DNA from: a bacterium | GTDB lineage: Bacteria; Planctomycetota; Planctomycetia; Planctomycetales; Planctomycetaceae | Reading direction: 5' to 3' | DNA: 64,000 nucleotides | NCBI GenBank assembly: GCA_016124895.1 | Contig: WGMU01000031.1 | Coordinates: 1-64,000 of the forward strand | In this document: positions 57,587 through 64,000 of the stretch, in pieces | Position numbering within the stretch: the stretch's first letter is position 1 | How the letters are laid out: each line of letters starts with the position of its first letter | Notes under the pieces: generated by a model | The model's database searches: none | Told to the model about the DNA's origin: nothing | The model's input: the letters and a program-made list of their open reading frames with translations, nothing else | Program-made: the position numbers and the translations under genes

Positions 57587-58729
57587 CTATTCCGGAAAGC
57601 CACCGCACTGGGCCTGCCAGCGCAGCCAGTGGTCAGCGAGCACGATGGCGACCATCGCTTCAGCGATGGGCACAAACCGCGGCAGCAGGCAGGGATCATG
57701 CCGGCCTTTCGTGCGGATCGTCGTCGGATCGCCGTGACGTGTCACCGTCCGCTGTTCGATCGGCAGACTGCTCGTTGGCTTGACCGCCGCCCGCAGCACA
57801 ATGGGCTGGCCGGTCGAGATCCCGCCGAGCATTCCGCCGTGACGGTTCGACTCGGTCGCGATCGCCGGAGCGCCGCTGCGATTCGGCTCGCTGCCGTCTG
57901 CGGGAACAAACACGTCGTTGTTCTCGCTGCCGCGCATCGTCGCACAGCCGAAGCCGATGCCGTACTCGACACCCAGCACCGCCGGCAGCGTAAACAGTGC
58001 TTTCGCGAGGTCGGCTTTCAGTTTGTCGAAGACCGGTTCACCGAGGCCTGCCGGGATATTGCTGGCGACAACTTCTGCGGCTCCGCCGATTGAATCGCCT
58101 TCTTTACGCAGCTCGTCAATCAGCGCGACCATCCGCCCGGCCGCCGCGATGTCCGGGCAGCGAACGATGTTCGGCTCGCCATTTGGCAGCGTTTCGACCC
58201 GGTCGAGCGTGACAGCCGCCGGGTCGTCAATCGTCGCTCGAATCTCGCCGATCTGGCAGACGTAACCGACGACAGAACCACCGAACGCGGTCTCGATGAC
58301 TTTCTTCGCGACCACACCAGCCGCCACGCGAACCGTTGTCTCGCGGGCACTCGACCGCCCACCGCCTCGGTAGTCACGCAGGCCGTACTTGGCATCGAAA
58401 CTGAAGTCAGCATGTCCGGGACGGTATTTGTCCCGGATGTCGCCATAGTCGCGGCTGCGCTGATCCTGATTGCGGATCAGGATGGCGAGGCTCGTGCCCG
58501 TCGTCTGTCCCTCGAAGACGCCGGACAGAATCTCGGGCTCGTCGGATTCGTTCCGTTGCGTGACGATGCGGCTCTGACCGGGACGTCGCCGCGCGAGGTC
58601 CGGCAGAAAATCCTCAACCGTCAGCGGCAGCCCCGGCGGGACGCCGTCGATGATGACCACGTTCCCCGGCCCGTGACTCTCGCCGGCCGTCGTAATGCGA
58701 AACAGTTGTCCGAATGAGTTTCCAGCCAT
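57587..58729 (-). CDS. aroC: Chorismate synthase
   Basis: AroC makes chorismate from 5-enolpyruvylshikimate 3-phosphate, with reduced FMN, as the last shared step of aromatic amino acid synthesis. The 380-residue product has all three signatures: FRITTAGESHGPG near the start, RGGGRSSARETTVRVAAG, and near the end RHGDPTTIRTKGRHDPCLLPR. The ATG at 58729 fits the family's N-terminus. It is monocistronic. Confidence 0.97.
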   Translation of the reverse strand: MAGNSFGQLFRITTAGESHGPGNVVIIDGVPPGLPLTVEDFLPDLARRRPGQSRIVTQRNESDEPEILSGVFEGQTTGTSLAILIRNQDQRSRDYGDIRDKYRPGHADFSFDAKYGLRDYRGGGRSSARETTVRVAAGVVAKKVIETAFGGSVVGYVCQIGEIRATIDDPAAVTLDRVETLPNGEPNIVRCPDIAAAGRMVALIDELRKEGDSIGGAAEVVASNIPAGLGEPVFDKLKADLAKALFTLPAVLGVEYGIGFGCATMRGSENNDVFVPADGSEPNRSGAPAIATESNRHGGMLGGISTGQPIVLRAAVKPTSSLPIEQRTVTRHGDPTTIRTKGRHDPCLLPRFVPIAEAMVAIVLADHWLRWQAQCGGFPE

Positions 58730-59064
58730 GAGAGCATCTTACCGAGGCCCGTCGCTGGTAACAGTTTGCCCGCCGGGCAGTTTTGAGGAAGTTCCACGTT
58801 TCGCTGGGGAGTTCTCGACTTTCGAGTCGTTAATCCAGGCCGGACCGGCTGGAACAGAAGCAAACGAAGCCAACGAAACCAGAAAACAAAAGAGACCGCG
58901 CAGGCATCGCTGCTTCTCCGTTCCCTGTGTTGTCTTCTGGGATGAAATCATGTCTGAAGTTCAGGGATTGCAGAGCGAACCGGTTGATTGCCAGAGTCTG
59001 GCGAACTCAGCAGACTCACTCGTTCAGAAGATCATTCGCGTTTGACCTGACATTCGGGTGCTCG
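58730..59064. other. 335-base divergent intergenic region
   Basis: This is the gap between aroC (minus) and the deacetylase-like gene (plus) and must carry both promoters. I see no gene. An A-rich tract at about 58855-58898 (aagcaaacgaagccaacgaa, then accagaaaacaaaagag) resembles the start of the 'cgcaaag' repeats only loosely. No clear hairpin is seen. Confidence 0.4.
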
Positions 59065-60006
59065 ATGCCGCTGCTGTATTCCGATCCGCTGTTTCTCGAA
59101 CACGACACCGGGAAGCATCCCGAGTGCGCCGATCGGCTGCGGGCGATCACGACGAAGCTGGTGGACTCGAAACTTGTCACGCGATTTGACGCCGGCATGC
59201 CGCGCGCCGCAACGCGGGATGAACTGCTGCGAGTCCATTCGGCCGGGCATCTCGATCGCGTCGAAAAATTCGCGAAAGCCGGTGGCGGGAGGATCGAAGC
59301 GGACACGGTTGTCAGCCGGAAGTCGTTCGACGTTGCCTTGAAAGCGGCCGGGACCGCGTGTGAGGCAGTCGATCAGGTCCTCGCCTCAGAGACGAAGCAC
59401 CGCCTCGCCTGCTGCCTCGTCCGGCCGCCGGGACATCACGCACTGGCGGACGATCCGATGGGCTTCTGCCTGTTCAACAACGTCGCCGTCGCCGCCCGGC
59501 ACGCCATCGCGGCTCACGGGTTGTCGCGAGTGCTCATCGTCGACTGGGACGTGCATCACGGAAACGGGACGCAGGACACCTTCTACTCAGACGGCCAGGT
59601 CACCTTTTTTTCGGCTCACCGGTTTCCGTTTTATCCAGGCACGGGAGCGAGCGATGAAACCGGCAAAGGCGCAGGACTCGGCAGTACGTTCAATCTCCCG
59701 GTTCGGTTCGGCACACAGCGGGCCGACTATCTGACAGCGTTCCGCTCGATGCTCGACAAGGCCGCCGAGCACAGCAGGCCGGAACTTGTGCTGATCAGCG
59801 CCGGCTTCGACGCGCATCGGCTCGACCCGATCGGCTCGCTGGGCCTCGAAACCGAAGACTTCGCGACGCTGACCGGGTACGTTCTCGACGTCGCAAAGCA
59901 ACACGCGAACGGCCGCTGCGTCAGCCTGCTGGAAGGCGGCTACAACGTCGACGCCCTCGCTGACTCGGTCGCAGAACACCTGACCGTGCTGGCCGACCGC
60001 GCATGA
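59065..60006 (+). CDS. Histone-deacetylase-superfamily hydrolase
   Basis: The 313-residue zinc amidohydrolase belongs to the arginase/deacetylase fold, with motifs LVRPPGHHA (charge relay His pair), [18 protein letters not shown] (zinc Asp/His), [15 protein letters not shown] (zinc Asp) and [14 protein letters not shown]. In bacteria, members act on acetylpolyamines, acetoin or acetylated proteins; which applies here is unknown. The start at 59065 is where the family's [19 protein letters not shown] begins. The SDR gene follows 69 bases later. Confidence 0.93.
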   Translation: MPLLYSDPLFLEHDTGKHPECADRLRAITTKLVDSKLVTRFDAGMPRAATRDELLRVHSAGHLDRVEKFAKAGGGRIEADTVVSRKSFDVALKAAGTACEAVDQVLASETKHRLACCLVRPPGHHALADDPMGFCLFNNVAVAARHAIAAHGLSRVLIVDWDVHHGNGTQDTFYSDGQVTFFSAHRFPFYPGTGASDETGKGAGLGSTFNLPVRFGTQRADYLTAFRSMLDKAAEHSRPELVLISAGFDAHRLDPIGSLGLETEDFATLTGYVLDVAKQHANGRCVSLLEGGYNVDALADSVAEHLTVLADRA

Positions 60007-60075
60007 CGACGGGCATCCTCAAATCTCAGATTCTCAAATCAAAGATCGACTGGCTTTGACAGAAGGAACTTCGCA

Positions 60076-60873
60076 ATGGCTGACAGACTGTTTGACGTTT
60101 CGGGACAGGTCGTGCTCGTGTCCGGCGGCAGCCGCGGGATTGGGCGGGCGCTGGCCGCGGGATTTGCCGAACGCGACGCGACGGTGATCATCACCGGGCG
60201 TGACGAGGCGACTCTGTCCTTGACGGCGGCGGCGATCTCAACACCGACCAGCACGGTCGAACCCGTCGTCTGCGATGTCGCGAGCGTTGACGACATTCGC
60301 CGGGCGATCGCTCAGATCGTCGAAAAGCACGGGCGGATTGACACGCTGCTGAACGTCGCCGGCGTCAACATCCGACAGCCGACGCTGAACTTCAGCGAAG
60401 AGCAGTTCGACTTCGTCGTCGACATCAATTTGAAAGGCGCGTTCTTCGTCGCTCAGGAAGTCGGCCGGCAGATGGTGAAGCAGGGCCACGGCAGCCTGAT
60501 CAACATCGACTCGCTCAACACTTATGCTCCGGTGAAGAACGTCACACCGTACGCGATGAGCAAAGGCGGCGTCGTGATGATGACCCGCTCGCTGGCGCTG
60601 GAGTGGGGACCAAAGGGCGTCCGCGTCAACACGATCGCCCCAGGCTTCATCCTGACCGACCTGACTCAGAAGCTGTGGTCCGATCCGACGATGCAGGAGT
60701 GGGGACTGACAAACACTCCACTCGGCCGGATGGGCAAGCCGGAAGACATGGTCGGCGCCGCCGTCTTTCTGGCGTCGGAAGCCGCCGCCTTCATGAGCGG
60801 CCAGGTCGTCAGGGTCGACGGTGGCTTCACCGCCGGTCTTAACTGGCCGATCCCTGGCGACGGAGGACAGTAA
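60076..60873 (+). CDS. Short-chain dehydrogenase/reductase
   Basis: The 265-residue NAD(P)-dependent oxidoreductase has the SDR cofactor motif SGGSRGIG at residues 15-22, NVAGVN, the catalytic Ser in INIDSLN, the YxxxK pair in YAMSKGG, and the C-terminal PGFILTDLT and VRVDGGFTAG. It resembles gluconate 5-dehydrogenase and 3-oxoacyl-ACP reductase types; the substrate is not certain. AAGGA precedes the ATG. It may be co-transcribed with the deacetylase-like gene. Confidence 0.94.
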   Translation: MADRLFDVSGQVVLVSGGSRGIGRALAAGFAERDATVIITGRDEATLSLTAAAISTPTSTVEPVVCDVASVDDIRRAIAQIVEKHGRIDTLLNVAGVNIRQPTLNFSEEQFDFVVDINLKGAFFVAQEVGRQMVKQGHGSLINIDSLNTYAPVKNVTPYAMSKGGVVMMTRSLALEWGPKGVRVNTIAPGFILTDLTQKLWSDPTMQEWGLTNTPLGRMGKPEDMVGAAVFLASEAAAFMSGQVVRVDGGFTAGLNWPIPGDGGQ

Positions 60874-60979
60874 CGGGCGACGGCCTGGTGGCTGAGTGCT
60901 GTGGACAGGATTCCCGCTCAACCACCAGACGATCCTGCGGACCGACTCGGACACGCGCAAGCTGTGACTGGCAGGCCAG

Positions 60980-62410
60980 CTACGCGATGACGTTGTCAAC
61001 GACGTGTCCGGCGAGGTCCGTCAGGCGGAAGTCACGGCCTGCGTAGCGATAGGTGAGCTTTTCGTGGTCGAAACCCATCAGCTTCAGGATCGTGGCCTGC
61101 AGGTCGTGGACGTGGACGGGGTTCTCGACAGCTTTGAAACCGAACTCGTCGGTCGCACCGTGAACGTGGCCGCCTTTCACGCCGCCACCGGCCAGCCACG
61201 TCGTGTAGCCCCAGTGGTTGTGGTCACGGCCGTTGATCTTGCCGGCGTTTGAACCCTTCTTGGGCAACTCGACGACCGGCGTCCGACCGAACTCGCCGCC
61301 GCAGACGATCAGCGTTTCTTCCAGCAGACCGCGCTCTTTCAGGTCGCCGATCAGCGCACCGATGGCCTGGTCACACTGCTTCGCCAGGCGGCGGTGATTG
61401 ACCTCGATGTCGTCGTGGTTGTCCCACGGCTGACCGGCTCCGTGCCAGACCTGCACGAAACGCACGCCGCGTTCGACAAGCCGCCGCGCGATCAGAATCT
61501 GCCGCGCCTGAGTTCCCTCGCCGTACGCATTGAGGATGTGCTTCGGTTCGCGGCTGACGTCGAACGCGTCTTCGGCTTCGCTCTGCATCCGGTACGAGAG
61601 TTCAAAGGACTGAATGCGGGATTCAAGCTGTGGGTCGTAGCCACGGGCTGCCAGGTGCTTTCGATTGAACTCCTGCAGCAGGTCGAGCTGCCGCCGCTGC
61701 GTACTGCGCGACGTTGATTCGTTGCGTATGTTCGCGATCAGCTTGCTGACGTCTGTGTCCTTGGTGTCGAGATACGTGCCCTGATAGACGCCGGGCAGAA
61801 AGCCGGCCTGCCAGTTCTGAGACTCCTGAATCGGGTAGCCGCCGGGGCACATCGCGATAAAGCCCGGCAGGTTCTGATTCTCGCTGCCCAGGCCGTACGT
61901 CAGCCACGAGCCCATGCTCGGCCGAACCAGTCGCGCGTCGCCGCAGTTCAGCAGCAGCAGTGACGGTTCGTGATTCGGCACGTCAGCATGCATCGAGCGG
62001 ATGACGCAGATGTCGTCGATGTGCTGCGCAGTGTGCTCGAAGATCTCGCTGACTTCGATGCCGCTCTCGCCGTACTTGCGGAACCGATATGGCGAGCCGA
62101 ACGCGGCGCCGGTCGGCCGTTCAGTTTTGAGGTTCGGTGTCGGCAGTTCTTTGCCGTTCCACTTCGTCAGCTCAGGCTTTGGATCGAACGAGTCAACGTG
62201 CGATAAGCCTCCGTTTAAGAAGATGTGGATAACGTGCTTTGCCTTCGTGGCAAAGTGCGGCTGCTTCGGAGCAAGTGGGTTGATCGGACCGCTTTCAGCT
62301 CGGGCTGCGGATTCGAGCAGACCGGCATCGGACAGCACTCCGGCGAGGCCAAGTGCTCCCATACCGACACCACTGCGGGCCAGCAGGCTGCGACGACTGA
62401 ACTCAAGCAT
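60980..62410 (-). CDS. DUF1501 family protein, Tat-exported (second copy)
   Basis: The 476-residue protein starts with a Tat signal (MLEFSRRSLLARSGVGMGAL) and shows DUF1501 motifs: HIFLNGGLSHVDSFDPKP, SMHADVPNHEPS, FVQVWHGAGQPWDNHDD, VCGGEFGRTPVVELP and GRDHNHWGYTTWLAGG. It is only distantly similar to the first copy (3091-4617). The start at 62410 puts the twin arginines at residues 6-7. The frame is open to 62602, but that would bury the signal. There is no DUF1553/PSD1 partner beside it. Confidence 0.92.
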   Translation of the reverse strand: MLEFSRRSLLARSGVGMGALGLAGVLSDAGLLESAARAESGPINPLAPKQPHFATKAKHVIHIFLNGGLSHVDSFDPKPELTKWNGKELPTPNLKTERPTGAAFGSPYRFRKYGESGIEVSEIFEHTAQHIDDICVIRSMHADVPNHEPSLLLLNCGDARLVRPSMGSWLTYGLGSENQNLPGFIAMCPGGYPIQESQNWQAGFLPGVYQGTYLDTKDTDVSKLIANIRNESTSRSTQRRQLDLLQEFNRKHLAARGYDPQLESRIQSFELSYRMQSEAEDAFDVSREPKHILNAYGEGTQARQILIARRLVERGVRFVQVWHGAGQPWDNHDDIEVNHRRLAKQCDQAIGALIGDLKERGLLEETLIVCGGEFGRTPVVELPKKGSNAGKINGRDHNHWGYTTWLAGGGVKGGHVHGATDEFGFKAVENPVHVHDLQATILKLMGFDHEKLTYRYAGRDFRLTDLAGHVVDNVIA

Positions 62411-62970
62411 GACGAAAAACTCAACGAACGAGGGAAGGGAACGCGACGGCGGGAGCCAGACGGTGCCTGGCAGGAAGGTGGGGTCGAACTGCGGTAAGAT
62501 CGTTGCCGGTTCGATGCGGGCATTATCGTCTCGCCAGGGGGTGACTGGCAATGCGCGGCTGCGGCGAAGCGGCAGATTCCAGAGGCTGGGAAGGTGGAGC
62601 ACCGGAGAGTTCCTGACGACCGCTTCCTTCGCCAGTTGACCGATCCGGGCTATCGTTCGTACGACTCAGGTGATTGGCGCTGGAAGTTCGACTCGTTCTC
62701 AGTCTCGAAGCGACGACAGCACGTAGCCCACGGCGTCAGCCGTGGGAAAACCAGAGCCCCAAATGAGCTTGAGCCGCGAAGCGGCGGCAGAAGATTCACG
62801 ATCGTGGTTGCTTCCGCCGCTTCGCGGCTCAGATCGGGTTTTCACTCAGATCCTCGGGCTGACGCCCGAGGCTATATGCTGTCATCGCTTCGCGATTGTC
62901 ACAGAACGAACACGGTTAGGCTGCGCCCCGTGAGGCTCAACCTCACCTACCGATTACGGAGACACATCTG
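62411..62970. other. 560-base divergent intergenic region with palindromes
   Basis: There is no gene between the DUF1501 and PQQ-type genes. The left 300 bases show nothing notable. The right part has three palindromic blocks, given as a separate repeat entry (62727-62871). The PQQ-type promoter is expected right of them. Confidence 0.45.
62727..62871. repeat. Cluster of three palindromes (REP-like)
   Basis: First, cccacggcgtcagccgtggg at 62727-62746 has 8-bp arms. Second, 18-bp perfect arms at 62770-62787 (tgagccgcgaagcggcgg) and 62814-62831 enclose 26 bases. Third, cctcgggctgacgcccgagg at 62852-62871 has 8-bp arms. Each has GC-rich arms of the kind seen in REP elements. The loops of the first and third are gtca and tgac, which are reverse complements of each other. 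Confidence 0.8.
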
Positions 62971-64000
62971 ATGCTAAAGGTACGCAGCCTGACTGCTTTG
63001 GCGATCGTTTTTACCGGACTGCAACTGACAGGCTCTCGCAGTCAGGCCGCCGACCCGAAACCGCCGAAAGTCAACCAGCTCGAACCAGCCGTGGCTGCGA
63101 CGTTAAAGCCATACGACAAGGTGACGTTTCATCAGAAGCCAAATCCGCTGCCGGCTGGTGCCGTCACCAGCGACTGGCCGACGTTCCTCGGGCCGACGCA
63201 CAACGGCGTCAGTCCCGAAACAAAGCTGCTGAAGAAGTTTCCCGATGGCGGGCCGACGGTCGTCTGGGAACTGGCGGTCGGAGACGGCTACGCGTCGCCA
63301 TCGATTCGGGGCGAGTACCTCGTTTATTCGCACCGCGTCGGTGACGAGGTGCTCGTCGAGTGCCTGCATCCGGAGACCGGGCAGCAGTACTGGCAGCATC
63401 GGTATCCGACCGAGTATCGCGACCGGTACGGGTACAGCAGCGGGCCGCGGGCGAGTGCTGTGATCGATGAACGCTTCGTTTACGTGCTCGGCGTCGAGGG
63501 TCAGTTTTTCGCGCTGGAGCTGACGACCGGCCGCATCCTCTGGCAGCGAAATATCAATCAGGACTTCGGCGTCAGTCAGGACTTCTTCGGCACGGTGGGA
63601 ACTCCGCTGCTGGTCGGCGACCGCCTGATCGTCAACGTCGGCGGTCAGGCAGGTCCGTGCGTTGCGGCGTTTGACAAGCTGACCGGCAAGGCGGTCTGGA
63701 CCGCCGGCAAGAACAACTGGGGACCGAGCTACGCGTCTCCACTGCCGGCCACAATTCACGGCCAGCCGCGTGTCTTCGTCCTTGCAGGCGGCGACAGTGA
63801 TCCTCCCACCGGCGGCCTGCTGTGTCTGGATCCGCGTTCGGGAAAAGTCGACTTCGAGTTTCCCTGGCGGAGCAGAAAGTACGAATCCGTCAACGCGATG
63901 CCGCCGGTCATTGTCGGCAACCGTGTGATGATTTCCGCGACGTATCGCACCGGTTCGGCGCTGCTGGAAGTGCAGAAGGACTTCTCGCCAAAGACCGTCT
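62971..64000 (+). CDS. Secreted PQQ-type beta-propeller protein, 3' end outside window
   Basis: The frame opens at the ATG at 62971, with GGAG at 62958 upstream, and runs to the window end (343 codons visible). The signal peptide is MLKVRSLTALAIVFTGLQL, ending at about residue 27. The planctomycete SDWPTFLGPTHNGVS opening and PQQ blades follow (ECLHPETGQQYWQHRY, ALELTTGRILWQRN, AFDKLTGKAVWTAG, CLDPRSGKVDFEF). It is related to the proteins at 23916 and 25544. Role as for those: extracytoplasmic propeller, unproven. Confidence 0.9.
   Translation, partial: MLKVRSLTALAIVFTGLQLTGSRSQAADPKPPKVNQLEPAVAATLKPYDKVTFHQKPNPLPAGAVTSDWPTFLGPTHNGVSPETKLLKKFPDGGPTVVWELAVGDGYASPSIRGEYLVYSHRVGDEVLVECLHPETGQQYWQHRYPTEYRDRYGYSSGPRASAVIDERFVYVLGVEGQFFALELTTGRILWQRNINQDFGVSQDFFGTVGTPLLVGDRLIVNVGGQAGPCVAAFDKLTGKAVWTAGKNNWGPSYASPLPATIHGQPRVFVLAGGDSDPPTGGLLCLDPRSGKVDFEFPWRSRKYESVNAMPPVIVGNRVMISATYRTGSALLEVQKDFSPKTV

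Overview
The window comes from a member of the Planctomycetota. The evidence is a typical planctomycete gene set: two Tat-exported DUF1501 proteins, secreted PQQ-type beta-propeller proteins, a formylglycine-generating-enzyme-type protein, giant TPR proteins, an MJ0042-type zinc finger protein, a DUF4838 glycosidase-like protein and many sugar or sugar-acid enzymes, each under its own short transcription unit. The DNA is GC-rich with strong C/G at third positions. I cannot place it below phylum level. No rRNA, tRNA or CRISPR array was seen.

Layout. 1-661: right-hand end of an IS3-type element running off the left edge, then gene debris. 662-9400: a small membrane protein, ahcY, DUF1501, a zinc-ribbon membrane protein and a 1.1-kilo-residue DUF4838/CBM9/TPR protein. 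9568-18940: an EEP-family phosphohydrolase, a DUF4432 epimerase-like protein, a response regulator fused to an RsbW-type ATPase, a TPR protein, ruvB, an HpcH/HpaI aldolase and a secreted protein. 18980-28264: TVP38 membrane protein and rnc, a ROK sugar kinase, a UxaA-type sugar-acid dehydratase and two PQQ beta-propeller proteins. 28444-33108: acpS, a small lipoprotein-like heavy-metal-binding (HMA) protein whose first metal-ligand Cys codon is TGA, an SGNH hydrolase, an ECF-type sigma factor with a Cys/His partner protein, and a zinc-peptidase lipoprotein with a LecA-like domain. 33266-34078: TIM-barrel isomerase.

34108-38603 is a compact anti-phage-type island: a NACHT NTPase (bNACHT-like) convergent, with a 19-base gap, on a two-gene ATPase-HNH operon resembling Septu (PtuA/PtuB). 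It is followed by tag, a 1046-residue TPR protein, a polytopic membrane protein coupled to a four-domain S1 protein, an FGE-like protein and a large membrane-anchored protein (38724-50095). 50374-64000 holds a VIT1-like transporter, a sugar ABC permease and binding lipoprotein without an ATPase, a MoxR ATPase, a small conserved protein, alpha-glucan phosphorylase, aroC, a histone-deacetylase-like hydrolase, an SDR oxidoreductase, a second DUF1501 protein and the start of a third PQQ-type protein.

The observation I rate highest is the candidate selenoprotein at 29137-29553. An HMA domain reads GMT-(TGA)-GGC. The UGA is followed at the right distance by a stem-loop with a G as second loop base, the frame stays open and HMA-like beyond it, and the gene ends in a textbook terminator. 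Next are the mosaic NACHT gene, whose last third has different codon use, and several intergenic repeat families: paired 'cgcaaag' elements at five sites, inverted copies of a 'tgccactggc' element flanking the ABC genes, a 70-base palindrome upstream of rnc, and a 32-bp inverted repeat with the presumed start codon of a lipoprotein in its loop.
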